From Bacteroidota bacterium (lineage in GTDB: Bacteria; Bacteroidota; Bacteroidia; Chitinophagales; Chitinophagaceae), in NCBI GenBank assembly GCA_016868895.1, contig VGFK01000006.1:19021-83020 (forward strand): a stretch of 64,000 nt of DNA, written 5' to 3'. Positions 27,819 through 35,761 of the stretch are shown piece after piece; the first letter of the stretch is position 1; every line of letters begins with the position of its first letter. Below the pieces are notes generated by a model. That model was not told where the DNA came from. It saw nothing but the letters and a program-made list of their open reading frames with translations, and did no database searches. Both the position numbers and the translations under genes were made by a program.

Positions 27819-28381
27819 CAATTGCCAAATTCAATTTCTGGTTTCTTCTTTTTTACAATCGCCGCTACAATCAGTGCTTCAAAAAAATAGACAATACAGG
27901 ATTGTGCGAAAGATTTGAAGAGATTACCCAGAGAGAACATATCCATTTCCACAAGTTGATCAATCTGCTTATCCACTTCTGTATCGGGAACCTTGAAGCG
28001 CTGCATAAATTCCATGGTTTTTTCGATGGTCAATTGCTTCACACTTTCTCCAAAAGCCACATCGATGAAATTGAACATGGTAAAGCTGAACAGGGTAGAC
28101 AACAATCCGGTAAGCACGAAAACACCAAAACAAATCTTGAGCGCTCCCGAAAACGGCAAATAGCCATTCCCATTCTTTTTTGCAGCGCGTGCTCCGAGTA
28201 CAGCAAAAACAATTGGAAGGCCGAATGAAGAAACCCAAACGATGGGACTTAAAAAATATTCAGAACCCAACACATAGATGATCACAAAAACAAAAATAGC
28301 GGCCAGTCCGGAAATCAGCCCAAACTGAAGCAATTCACGATTGTATTGTCGAGATAAATTATTCATATTATTCATTTTCAT
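27818..28381 (-). CDS. DUF4199 domain membrane protein
   Basis: This is a four-helix membrane protein of the DUF4199 family, common in Bacteroidota and functionally uncharacterised. Helices are about residues 13-35, 40-60, 75-100 and a C-terminal one (FAQSCIVYFFEALIVAAIVKKKKP), with a soluble loop of about 60 residues between the third and fourth. The start is uncertain: ATGs at 28381, 28375 and 28366 lie close together next to the pyrC-like stop, and the track's TTG at 28408 lies deeper inside that gene. It sits between the dihydroorotase-like gene and the GT2, as in related genomes. Confidence 0.83.
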   Translation of the reverse strand: MKMNNMNNLSRQYNRELLQFGLISGLAAIFVFVIIYVLGSEYFLSPIVWVSSFGLPIVFAVLGARAAKKNGNGYLPFSGALKICFGVFVLTGLLSTLFSFTMFNFIDVAFGESVKQLTIEKTMEFMQRFKVPDTEVDKQIDQLVEMDMFSLGNLFKSFAQSCIVYFFEALIVAAIVKKKKPEIEFGN

Positions 28382-29627
28382 TGAATCGAGAATGGTACAA
28401 CGTTCCAATTACCCGTCCTTTCAATTGAGTTCCGATGTAGGGACTGTTTTTCGATTTTGATTTATTCATAGCCGGTGTAAACTCCAGCTGTTCATTTTCT
28501 GTAAACAGGGTGATGTCGGCCAATTGTCCCTCTTCAATTGAACTTTTAAATCCAAAAATAGAACGAGGGCGATAGCAAATCGCATCCAGTACAGTATCCG
28601 TATTGAAGCCCAATGCAAGGAGAGTGCCAAAGGCAGATTCCAATCCCAGCGCTCCATAAGCCGCATATTCAAATTCACAGGACTTTACATCGTTGTGTTG
28701 TGCCGTGTGATGGGTGCTAATGATATCGATTGTTCCGTCTTTCACTCCTTCCACCAATGCCCGGCGATCCGTTTCGCTCCTCAGCGCAGGGGTGAGTTTA
28801 TAGAATGGGTTGTACCCATTGAGCAGGGCTTGATCGGTAAACACCAAATTGTGTATGGGAACAGAACAAGAGATGCGCGAATTGGTTGCTTTCGCTTGTC
28901 GAATGATCTCCAAACTGGTGGCCAGGCTCACTCCGGTTATGTGCAGGTTGGATTCCGTGTATTCGGCCAGCGCAATGTCCCTTCTAATGGTAATTTCTTC
29001 TGAAAGAGCAGGCTTTCCGGGAAGACCCACTTGTGTGGAAACAATTCCCTCGTTCATGAGTCCGTTCGGTGATACACTTGGATCATCCGCCAGTTGGATG
29101 ATTGTACCGTTAAAGGCTTTCACATATTGCAACGCCTTGATGAGTAACCCGGCTGACTGAACCGGCTTGTTTCCATCGCCAAAGGCAATGGCTCCCGATT
29201 GCTTCATTTCATACATTTCTGTCAGCTCTTTTCCTTCGGTATTGCGGGTGACTGCCCCGATTGGATGAAAAGCAACCGGCAATCCGGTATCTCTTCCGAC
29301 GAGGTATTCGACAGCTGTTTTATTTTGAACGACCGGCAGGGTATTGGGAGTTAAAAAAACATGGGTATAGCCTCCTTGTGCAGCAGAATGTGCCGTTGTC
29401 CGAACTTCATCTTTGAACTCAAAACCAGGATCTGTTCCACTGACAAAAACATCTACCCATCCCGGGGATGCAGAATGTCCCTTTGCATTAATTATTGTAT
29501 CGGCTTGACGATCAATGGTTGCAGCTATTTGAATGATGGTGCCTTGATCAATGAGAATATCCCTTCGCTGATTGAAATGTTTGGAAAATTTATCCTTGAT
29601 GAGTGCGTTCCGTAAGAGGATTGTCAT
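28368..29627 (-). CDS. Dihydroorotase-like protein lacking the metal and catalytic residues
   Basis: The product (about 419 residues from ATG 29627; the upstream start in the track is rejected) has the amidohydrolase fold of class I dihydroorotase: SPGWVDV, DPGFEFKDEVRTTAHSAAQGGYTHVFLTPNT and GLMNEG align clearly. However, the zinc-binding HxH is replaced (DVFVSGT), the His of the HAED-type motif is Gln (IIQLADDP), the His of the CHVST motif is Gly (ITGVSLA), and the catalytic Asp of TDHAPH is His (THHTAQ). It therefore looks like a non-catalytic dihydroorotase homologue of the kind that structurally supports aspartate transcarbamoylase. A true pyrC would be expected elsewhere. Confidence 0.85.
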   Translation of the reverse strand: MTILLRNALIKDKFSKHFNQRRDILIDQGTIIQIAATIDRQADTIINAKGHSASPGWVDVFVSGTDPGFEFKDEVRTTAHSAAQGGYTHVFLTPNTLPVVQNKTAVEYLVGRDTGLPVAFHPIGAVTRNTEGKELTEMYEMKQSGAIAFGDGNKPVQSAGLLIKALQYVKAFNGTIIQLADDPSVSPNGLMNEGIVSTQVGLPGKPALSEEITIRRDIALAEYTESNLHITGVSLATSLEIIRQAKATNSRISCSVPIHNLVFTDQALLNGYNPFYKLTPALRSETDRRALVEGVKDGTIDIISTHHTAQHNDVKSCEFEYAAYGALGLESAFGTLLALGFNTDTVLDAICYRPRSIFGFKSSIEEGQLADITLFTENEQLEFTPAMNKSKSKNSPYIGTQLKGRVIGTLYHSRFNENE

Positions 29628-29661
29628 ACGCTGGTGATTAGGCAAAAATAAACCTTTTTAT

Positions 29662-29669
29662 TAACTTTG
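29662..29669 (+). promoter_or_regulatory. -7 box (TAACTTTG) of tRNA-Pro
   Basis: TAACTTTG ends 7 bases before the tRNA 5' end, the right distance for a transcript starting a few bases upstream of the mature tRNA. No convincing -33 element was found. Confidence 0.6.
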
Positions 29670-29676
29670 CACCGTG

Positions 29677-29750
29677 CGGGAAGTGGCGCAGCCCGGTAGC
29701 GCACTTGTATGGGGTGCAAGGGGTCGCCAGTTCGAATCTGGTCTTCCCGA
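29677..29750 (+). tRNA. tRNA-Pro (anticodon GGG)
   Basis: Cloverleaf: acceptor CGGGAAG/CTTCCCG with discriminator A, D-arm GCGCAGCCCGGTAGCGC, anticodon stem CTTGT/GCAAG around loop ATGGGGT (anticodon GGG), variable GGGTC, T-arm GCCAG-TTCGAAT-CTGGT. The loop is identical to that of E. coli tRNA-Pro(GGG). The CCA end is not encoded; the next bases are CCCA. A terminator follows. Confidence 0.96.
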
Positions 29751-29755
29751 CCCAG

Positions 29756-29784
29756 AAAGAGTCATCAGTTGATGGCTCTTTTTT
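29756..29784 (+). terminator. Rho-independent terminator after tRNA-Pro
   Basis: AAAGAGTCATC-AGTT-GATGGCTCTTT with a run of T; one G-T pair in an 11-pair stem, six bases after the tRNA. Confidence 0.88.
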
Positions 29785-29799
29785 ATGCAATAACATGAG

Positions 29800-29820
29800 T
29801 TTGGGTCACATTTGGGACAC
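29800..29820 (+). repeat. Tandem TTTGGGWCAC repeat beside tRNA-Pro
   Basis: TTTGGGTCAC (29800-29809) and TTTGGGACAC (29811-29820) are near-identical direct repeats with an 11-base period, just downstream of the tRNA terminator and before the AT-rich insert. Short direct repeats of this kind occur at tyrosine-integrase arm sites next to tRNA genes, but no integrase is present, so this is only a candidate remnant. Confidence 0.4.
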
Positions 29821-29883
29821 TTTTAGGTCAGAATTTTTACAAGTGATGAATAATATTCTTATCAAATATATTTACATCTAGCC

Positions 29884-30297
29884 ATGAAACACTTATTACT
29901 ACTCATACTCCTTTCATTTCTTTGTGTTTTTTCATTTTCACAAAGTCGATCTATTTCACAAACGACTAAAAAAATCGTATTTACAAGAGATGGTGGCAGA
30001 TGCCAATGTTGTGGGAGCAGCGATAATTTAGAATACGATCATATCATCCCTTTTTCATGTGGTGGACAAGGAACAGTTTCAAACATTCAACTTCTATGCC
30101 AGAAATGCAATCGCAGTAAATCAAATAGCTGTTATTGTAAAGTCCACAATAAGAAAGTCGGTATCAACTGTTGTGATGGAAATGAAGTGAAAAAAAATTC
30201 AGCTAATTTGTCAAAGCAATGCACAGGAATAACTAAAAAAGGGACAAGATGCAAAAACAAGACCACCAATTCCAGTGGTAGATGTCATCTTCATTAA
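29884..30297 (+). CDS. HNH-nuclease-fold protein with predicted signal peptide and Cys-rich tail
   Basis: The 137-residue protein begins with a clear signal peptide (MKHLLLLILLSFLCVFSFSQ). The mature part has an HNH/zinc-ribbon module: FTRDGGRCQCCGSSDNLEYDHIIPFSCGG with the metal-binding D-H pair at about residue 52, then VSNIQLLCQKCNRSKS with the HNH Asn and second CxxC. The last 25 residues (QCTGITKKGTRCKNKTTNSSGRCHLH) form a small Cys/His-rich motif seen at the end of other bacterial proteins. Metal-dependent nuclease activity is inferred from the fold. Export is unusual for HNH proteins. The gene and its neighbour are more AT-rich than the surroundings and sit next to tRNA-Pro. Confidence 0.82.
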   Translation: MKHLLLLILLSFLCVFSFSQSRSISQTTKKIVFTRDGGRCQCCGSSDNLEYDHIIPFSCGGQGTVSNIQLLCQKCNRSKSNSCYCKVHNKKVGINCCDGNEVKKNSANLSKQCTGITKKGTRCKNKTTNSSGRCHLH

Positions 30298-30321
30298 ATC
30301 CAACTATTTAACTTACCTAAC

Positions 30322-30561
30322 ATGAATCAGAATATGTTATTTGCCATAGATGAAGGAACTGAAGAAATTATTGTTTCTGAATCTCCAAAAGGAACCAATA
30401 GGATCAATCTTATTGAGCGAATCAGTCACAAAGAAAATGAGCTACTTTATCAGGCTGTTTTAACCTTAATACTCATCACAAAAGATCCAAATTTTGAACC
30501 ATCCATTTTTAAAGCAATGGATAAAGTATGTCAGTTACTTTATAGCAAAAAATCTAAATGA
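30322..30561 (+). CDS. Small protein of unknown function (79 residues)
   Basis: The product has no signal peptide, mixed charge, and predicted beta strands at the N-terminus (LFAIDEGTEEIIVSESPKGTNRINLIERI) followed by two helices (NELLYQAVLTLILITKD; FKAMDKVCQLLYSKKSK). I recognise no family. It starts 24 bases after the HNH gene and converges on ubiD with an 18-base gap. Coding status rests on its ATG, close spacing and uninterrupted frame; it belongs to the same AT-rich insert. Confidence 0.6.
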   Translation: MNQNMLFAIDEGTEEIIVSESPKGTNRINLIERISHKENELLYQAVLTLILITKDPNFEPSIFKAMDKVCQLLYSKKSK

Positions 30562-30579
30562 GATAAATCAATTATTGCA

Positions 30580-32421
30580 CTAACCTAACACCCCTTCTAA
30601 GCTTCCCCCCTTAGAAAACAACCTATCTGTTTTCTTGACCATTGCTGGATCTAGTTCAACAGATGGTGCATGATGGGGTTTGATGCGGGCGTCAAGGATA
30701 ATGGGGCCGCGACTGCACCAATGTTTGTTTTCGTAATAGGCACCAATGCCATGTATATCATGTGATGGATTACTCCTGGTAAAGGCAACCCACAAAAAGT
30801 TTCTGAGGTTGACTCCGGTAAATGCTGCATCATCACACCAAATTAAAAAAGGTGTGTTGTGAAGCTCGGATAGATGGGGTAGTAGTTGGCCATTCAGTAC
30901 CACGACTTCCTTCTCTGTTTCTGCAGCATCTTGGAACTTCTTGGTTGAAATTGCAATTACACCCGGCATGATCATTCTAATGCCTGTCAGTCCGCTTACC
31001 TCTTTCAAACAAGTGGGTATTTCTGTCGCTAGTGTTCTAATTGGATCTCCATAGGCTGCAAACACCACCTTGCTTCCAGTGTTCAATCCTGTCCCGGAAT
31101 AATCCAGTGTATCCATAGTGGTGTTCGTATGAAAATGGATATCTCTATCCAGATGAATTCGCTCTAACATGTAATGAAAGAATTGGGCCTCGTTATGGGT
31201 TGTGAGTTGATGGGTAGGGTCGGCAGTAATAAATAAAAACTTTGCCAAACTCAACTGCCCAGTTCCTAAAATATGATTGGCAATGGTCAGCAACTCTGCC
31301 GGTTGTTTTGTCGGCAAAAAAGGCGTGTACCGCTCACTGCCAATGGCTAGCAACAAAGGATGTACTCCTGCGGCATCAACGGCATGGACTTCCTTCACAC
31401 CTGGAATTTCTTTCGGGATGGCTGTGTCGGTCATCTCATGAATCAATTGTCCGAATGAAGTATCCTCCTGTGGCGGTCGACCAACAACGGTAAACGGCCA
31501 AATGGCGTTTTTTCTGGCATACACCTTATGGACCTTCATCAAAGGAAAAGGATGCTGCAAACTGTAATATCCCAAATGATCACCAAAGGGGCCTTCAGGT
31601 TTATTTTCTCCTGGCATGACTTCTCCAGTAATCACAAAATCGGCATCGGTACTTACGGCAAATCCATCTTTATAGGTATATCGAAATCTTCTTCCACCCA
31701 GCAACCCAGCAAAGGTCATTTCACTCAACTCTTCAGGCAATGGCATGACGGCAGATACGGTATGTGAAGGGGGACCACCCACAAACACGCTGACCTTAAG
31801 CGGAATGCCCATTTTGTTGGCTTTGGTCTGGTGCACGCCAATTCCTCTGTGCAACTGATAGTGCAATCCAATTTCTTGATCAAGCCGATAGTCGTTACCC
31901 GATAACTGAATGCGGTACATCCCCAAATTGGACTTCATGATACCCGGTTGTTCAGGATCTTCGGTGTATACCTGAGGTAAGGTGACAAAAGCACCCCCGT
32001 CCATCGGCCAGTGATGGATCAATGGCAGATCAGAAATCTTGATCTCTTCATGCAGGACTGGTCTCTGAATGGGATTTTTGAGCGGCAATGCTTTAACCGC
32101 AGCAAAAAGAGCATCTATATTTTTAAACGGATGTTTAAGGGCATCCATAGGATTGTTCTTGATCGCAATCAAGCGCTGGACATATTCAAGGGTGTCGCGA
32201 AAAATAAAGCGACTTCTTTCCAACGATCCAAAGAGATTGGAGACTGCCCTGAACTTGGAACCTTTGACATTTTCAAAAAGTAGGGTAGGTCCACCGACTT
32301 CGTATACCCGGTGGTGGATGGTGGCCATTTCCAGAAAGGGGTCGACTTCCTCCTTGATGCGCACCAAATGATGATGCCGCTCAAGGTCCAATAAGGCTTC
32401 CTCCAATGACTGGTAGGCCAT
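30580..32421 (-). CDS. UbiD-family decarboxylase, probably menaquinone biosynthesis
   Basis: The 613-residue protein belongs to the prenylated-FMN-dependent UbiD decarboxylases. Its length and N-terminus (LEDLERHHHLVRIKEEVDPFLEMATIHHRVYEVGGPTLLFENVKGS) match the long subgroup annotated as menaquinone biosynthesis decarboxylase rather than the ~490-residue E. coli UbiD. Visible core stretches are PEGPFGDHLGYYS, the GRPPQEDTSFGQLIHEM region and AVDAAGVHPLLLAIG. It would decarboxylate a 1,4-dihydroxy-naphthoate-type intermediate in the cytoplasm. ndk lies 9 bases upstream, so the two are probably co-transcribed. Confidence 0.88.
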   Translation of the reverse strand: MAYQSLEEALLDLERHHHLVRIKEEVDPFLEMATIHHRVYEVGGPTLLFENVKGSKFRAVSNLFGSLERSRFIFRDTLEYVQRLIAIKNNPMDALKHPFKNIDALFAAVKALPLKNPIQRPVLHEEIKISDLPLIHHWPMDGGAFVTLPQVYTEDPEQPGIMKSNLGMYRIQLSGNDYRLDQEIGLHYQLHRGIGVHQTKANKMGIPLKVSVFVGGPPSHTVSAVMPLPEELSEMTFAGLLGGRRFRYTYKDGFAVSTDADFVITGEVMPGENKPEGPFGDHLGYYSLQHPFPLMKVHKVYARKNAIWPFTVVGRPPQEDTSFGQLIHEMTDTAIPKEIPGVKEVHAVDAAGVHPLLLAIGSERYTPFLPTKQPAELLTIANHILGTGQLSLAKFLFITADPTHQLTTHNEAQFFHYMLERIHLDRDIHFHTNTTMDTLDYSGTGLNTGSKVVFAAYGDPIRTLATEIPTCLKEVSGLTGIRMIMPGVIAISTKKFQDAAETEKEVVVLNGQLLPHLSELHNTPFLIWCDDAAFTGVNLRNFLWVAFTRSNPSHDIHGIGAYYENKHWCSRGPIILDARIKPHHAPSVELDPAMVKKTDRLFSKGGSLEGVLG

Positions 32422-32430
32422 ATGATTTAA

Positions 32431-32847
32431 TTAGATGCGCTCAAACGCAGAAAAGAAGAAATCGCCTTCAATTTTGGCATTTTCATTGCTATCGCTTCCG
32501 TGAATTGCATTTTCTCCTACGCTGCGGGCAAATTTCTTTCGAATGGTGCCTTCTTCTGCATTAGCCGGATTGGTCGCACCAATAAGCTTCCTGAAATCCT
32601 CTACCGCATTTTCTTTTTCCAAAATAGCAGCCACAATGGGTCCACTGCTCATGAACGCAACCAGCTCACCATAAAAAGGACGCTCTTTGTGCACGGCATA
32701 AAACTCACCTGCTTTTGACTCGCTCAGGCGAGTGGCTTTCATAGCGACAATCTTGAAACCAGCAGCTTCGATCTGCTGCAGGATAGCACCGGTGTACTGA
32801 CTGGCAAAAGCATCTGGCTTAATCATGGTAAAGGTTCTGTTGCTCAT
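32431..32847 (-). CDS. ndk: Nucleoside-diphosphate kinase
   Basis: The 138-residue enzyme transfers the gamma phosphate from ATP to nucleoside diphosphates. It has the family start [10 protein letters not shown], the [18 protein letters not shown] region and the phospho-histidine motif [12 protein letters not shown] with the active-site His. Length fits the family. It has its own promoter on the minus strand and is followed by the UbiD-family gene. Confidence 0.98.
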   Translation of the reverse strand: MSNRTFTMIKPDAFASQYTGAILQQIEAAGFKIVAMKATRLSESKAGEFYAVHKERPFYGELVAFMSSGPIVAAILEKENAVEDFRKLIGATNPANAEEGTIRKKFARSVGENAIHGSDSNENAKIEGDFFFSAFERI

Positions 32848-32867
32848 GGTGTTATGGCTTTAGGGCG

Positions 32868-32898
32868 CAAATCTACTCTGAAAACCAGCATCGCCCAA
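32868..32898 (-). promoter_or_regulatory. Promoter of ndk (TTG-N20-TAGATTTG)
   Basis: On the minus strand TTG (32898-32896) and TAGATTTG (32875-32868) are 20 bases apart. The -7 box ends 20 bases before the ndk ATG. Confidence 0.62.
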
Positions 32899-32914
32899 CT
32901 AAAACCCCCTCAAA

Positions 32915-32945
32915 TTGGATTTGCGGAAGGGGGGCATTACATTTG
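32915..32945 (+). promoter_or_regulatory. Promoter of the NrnA-like gene (TTG-N20-TACATTTG)
   Basis: TTG (32915-32917) and TACATTTG (32938-32945) are 20 bases apart. The -7 box ends 9 bases before the ATG at 32955, so the mRNA leader would be about four bases. The track's TTG start at 32943 lies inside this box. Confidence 0.58.
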
Positions 32946-32954
32946 CACCTCCCC

Positions 32955-33956
32955 ATGAAAAGAATCACCCGCGTTTTTGAGCAGCTCCGACCAACCGACC
33001 CGGTGGTCATCACCATGCACCAAAAGCCTGACCCCGATGCCATGGGTTCAGCCCTGGGGCTTTACCATTTCATCAAAAAACTGGGAAATCCTGCCGTGGT
33101 CATTTCGCCGACCAACTGGGCCGACTTTCTCAAGTGGATGCCCGGGATTGAAGAAGTGATTGATTTTGAATCTAAAGGTGAAATCGCTAAAAAATACCTT
33201 TTTGCTGCCAAGTGGCTGTTTTGTCTGGACTACAACAATTTTAGTCGCACCCGCTACATGGAGGGAATTTTAACCCAGATGGACTGCAAAAAGGTATTGA
33301 TTGATCACCACCGTGAACCACAATCGGAATCATTCGACTTCGTCTACAGTGATCACACCAAGAGTTCCACCTCTGAAATGATTTACGACTTTATTAAGTT
33401 CTCCGGAAAAGCCGATTTGATTGATCAAGATATCGCCACCTGCCTGTATGCCGGAGTCATGGCCGATACCGGCTCCTTTCGTTTTTCATCCACATCCCCT
33501 GACGTTCATAAAATGATCGCTGAGCTGCAGGGGTTTGACATTGACCATCCTAAGATCCATTCCAATATTTACGACAATTTTCAGGAAAACAGGCTGCGGT
33601 TCATTGGACACGTTCTGTTAAACAGGATGGAATTAATGTATGAGTACAACACCGCGTTAATTGCCATTCCCAAGGCGGACATCCTCCGTTACCAGATTAA
33701 AACTGGCGACACGGAAGGGTTGGTTAATTTTCCGCTTTCCATTCAGGGTATAGAAATGGCTGCCCTGCTGATTGACCGGGACGAAGAGAGAAAATGGTCG
33801 TTTCGGAGCAAAGAGACGTTTGACTGCAATACCTTTGCACGGAAATACTTTAATGGAGGAGGACATTATAACGCATCCGGCGGGAGAAGTTCGCTTTCCG
33901 TTGATGCGAATATTGTTGAATTTAAAAAGGCATTAAAAGAGTTTTTAATCAATTAA
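32955..33956 (+). CDS. DHH-family phosphoesterase (NrnA-like oligoribonuclease/pAp phosphatase)
   Basis: The product (333 residues from ATG 32955) has the DHH domain (HQKPDPDAMGSALGLYHF; CLDYNNF; VLIDHHREP; GVMADTGSFRFS) and the C-terminal DHHA1 domain ending with the substrate loop GGGHYNASGG. This arrangement is that of NrnA proteins, which degrade short oligoribonucleotides and dephosphorylate 3'-phosphoadenosine 5'-phosphate. The specific activity is inferred from family. An FKBP-type lipoprotein gene follows after 8 bases. Confidence 0.92.
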   Translation: MKRITRVFEQLRPTDPVVITMHQKPDPDAMGSALGLYHFIKKLGNPAVVISPTNWADFLKWMPGIEEVIDFESKGEIAKKYLFAAKWLFCLDYNNFSRTRYMEGILTQMDCKKVLIDHHREPQSESFDFVYSDHTKSSTSEMIYDFIKFSGKADLIDQDIATCLYAGVMADTGSFRFSSTSPDVHKMIAELQGFDIDHPKIHSNIYDNFQENRLRFIGHVLLNRMELMYEYNTALIAIPKADILRYQIKTGDTEGLVNFPLSIQGIEMAALLIDRDEERKWSFRSKETFDCNTFARKYFNGGGHYNASGGRSSLSVDANIVEFKKALKEFLIN

Positions 33957-33964
33957 TCAATTAC

Positions 33965-34909
33965 ATGAAAAATTCATTCGTTCACATCTTGGGCCTTGCC
34001 CTCATTGCATTGCTCCTTGGTGCTTGTCAGAACATAGGCTTTGAAAAAACCAAGTCAGGATTGGAGTATAAGATAATATCCTCCGAAAAAGGGGACTCCC
34101 TGAAACATGGCGATTTCATCAAATTCAATTATCGCCTCACCTATAAGGATTCCATGGTGAGCAACTCCTATGATTTTATGCCCCAGTACCTGATGGTCGA
34201 TAGCGTGGGCTTCTATCATGACATTACCGAATTTGTGAATAAAATGAAGGTGGGTGACAGTGCTGTCTGTTACCAAAATTATGATTCGCTTCAAAACCTA
34301 TCCAACCTGGGAGCTGCCCCTCCTCCATACGTGAAAAAAGGGCAGAAGCAACAAATCACGATTAAAATTTTAGCTGTTTTCAAAAACAAAGATGGAAAAT
34401 CAGGTCGTGATCTCGCGATTGAAGATTACAACAGTGAAATTCAGAAGTTCAAGGAGAAAGAGATGGCTGTGATCGAAAAATACCTTTCTCTTAAAAATAT
34501 CAAAGCAGAGAAAATCAACAACAATGTTTTTGTCTCCATTGAACAAGAAGGGACCGGAAAGCAAGCCGATTCAGGTCAGCTGATTGGAATAAAATACAAT
34601 GGCTACAATTTTGAAGGAAAATACTTTGATTCCAACATTGACACCAATAAACAAAACTTTAGACACGGCCTGGATACTTTCTTCTTTGTATCAAAATCAC
34701 AAGGCGCAATCCAAGGTATGCTGGAAGGCATTACCCGATTCAAAAAAGGTTCCAAAGGAAAGATATTCATTCCTTCGAGCTTAGGTTATGGACCTCAGGG
34801 CAATCCTCCTGCAATCAAACCCAACGAGAACCTCATTTTCGATGTGGAAGTTGTAGAAGTAAAGGATTTGCCGGCAAATCCTAATCCAGCAGCTAACGTT
34901 AGGCATTAA
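33965..34909 (+). CDS. FKBP-type peptidyl-prolyl isomerase lipoprotein
   Basis: The 314-residue protein has a lipobox signal (LIALLLGAC, Cys at about 20). Two FKBP-like regions can be seen: a degenerate one (about 30-140; GLEYKIISSEKGDSLKHGDFIKFNYRLTYKDS) and a better-conserved C-terminal one (about 180-305; IGIKYNGYNFEGKYFDSN, GAIQGMLEGITRFKKGSKGKIFIPSSLGYGPQGNPPAIKPNENLIFDVEVVEV). A helical linker separates them. It probably assists folding of exported proteins at the periplasmic face. Related FKBP lipoproteins exist in gliding-motility sets, but nothing here ties it to them. Its 3' end overlaps the convergent folP by 11 bases. Confidence 0.9.
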   Translation: MKNSFVHILGLALIALLLGACQNIGFEKTKSGLEYKIISSEKGDSLKHGDFIKFNYRLTYKDSMVSNSYDFMPQYLMVDSVGFYHDITEFVNKMKVGDSAVCYQNYDSLQNLSNLGAAPPPYVKKGQKQQITIKILAVFKNKDGKSGRDLAIEDYNSEIQKFKEKEMAVIEKYLSLKNIKAEKINNNVFVSIEQEGTGKQADSGQLIGIKYNGYNFEGKYFDSNIDTNKQNFRHGLDTFFFVSKSQGAIQGMLEGITRFKKGSKGKIFIPSSLGYGPQGNPPAIKPNENLIFDVEVVEVKDLPANPNPAANVRH

Positions 34910-35726
34910 GCGCCTTTACTAGCTGAATCACTTCCCGAGCTTCTGGCACGTCGTGCACACGCAGGATGTCCGCACCATTCAATAGTGCAACCGTATTGAG
35001 AGCTGTAGTCCCATTGAGTGCTTGTTCAGATGTGGTGTCTAATAATTTGTAAATCATTGATTTACGGGATAAGCCTGTAAGTATAGGTTGATTCAATTCC
35101 TTGAGTTCAGAAAGGTTCTTCAACAACTGGTAATTGTGCTCCAGGGTCTTTCCAAAGCCAAATCCAGGGTCGATGATCACTTGTTCGATTCCAGCGTGAT
35201 TCAGCATGCCCATTGTTTCTTTGAAAAACAGTAGGACTTCTTCAACGACGTGTTCATATTGAGGATTGAACTGCATGGTATCCGGAGTGCCTTGCATGTG
35301 CATGCATACGTAGGGTACGCGCCAATGGGATACAACCGGCCAAAGTCGGAGATCGAGTTTGCCTGAACTGATGTCATTCACTATTTCAACACCTTTGGAT
35401 AGGGCAAATTCGGCCACAACTGCACTGGTGGTATCGATGGAGCACCATTGATGTGGGTAGTGGGTTTTCACATACTCAATGCTGTAGGCAACCCGATCCA
35501 GTTCCTCCTGGTCTTCGAGATGGCGACTCCCCGGGCGGGAACTTCTACCCCCAATATCAATGATATCTGCACCTTGCTCATGCATCAATGATAACTTATC
35601 CTCCAGCTTACCGTTTTCGAGCGAACGACTTCCTGCATAAAACGAATCATCGGTACAATTCACAACACCCATGATGCGCGGAACATCCAAATCCATCTTT
35701 CTTCCGTGGGCCAAGAGTGAGTACAT
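34899..35726 (-). CDS. folP: Dihydropteroate synthase
   Basis: The product (275 residues from ATG 35726) joins 6-hydroxymethyl-dihydropterin pyrophosphate to p-aminobenzoate. Conserved sites are IMGVVNCTDDSFYAGSR (loop 1), ADIIDIGGRSSRPGS (loop 2), IDTTSAVVA, EIVNDISSG, CMHMQGTPDTMQ, IDPGFGFGKTLEHN, TGLSRKSMI and LRVHDVPEA. The ATG at 35726 is preferred to the track start at 35777, which would overlap the divergent DUF1599 gene. The pyrophosphate-side motif CTDDSF replaces the usual NxTPDSF, a small variant. It overlaps the FKBP gene's end. Confidence 0.94.
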   Translation of the reverse strand: MYSLLAHGRKMDLDVPRIMGVVNCTDDSFYAGSRSLENGKLEDKLSLMHEQGADIIDIGGRSSRPGSRHLEDQEELDRVAYSIEYVKTHYPHQWCSIDTTSAVVAEFALSKGVEIVNDISSGKLDLRLWPVVSHWRVPYVCMHMQGTPDTMQFNPQYEHVVEEVLLFFKETMGMLNHAGIEQVIIDPGFGFGKTLEHNYQLLKNLSELKELNQPILTGLSRKSMIYKLLDTTSEQALNGTTALNTVALLNGADILRVHDVPEAREVIQLVKALNA

Positions 35727-35735
35727 GCTTTTGCT

Positions 35736-35743
35736 TATTTTTG
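35736..35743 (+). promoter_or_regulatory. -7 box (TATTTTTG) for the DUF1599 gene
   Basis: TATTTTTG fits TAnnTTTG and lies 18 bases before the ATG of the DUF1599 gene. No clear -33 element accompanies it. Confidence 0.4.
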
Positions 35744-35761
35744 CGACCGTACTGAATTCAA

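Noticed and set aside
30590-30620. TTCTAAG/CTTAGAA inverted repeat near the ubiD end as a terminator
   Set aside because: It lies within the coding part of ubiD, is short, and has no T-run in the right place.
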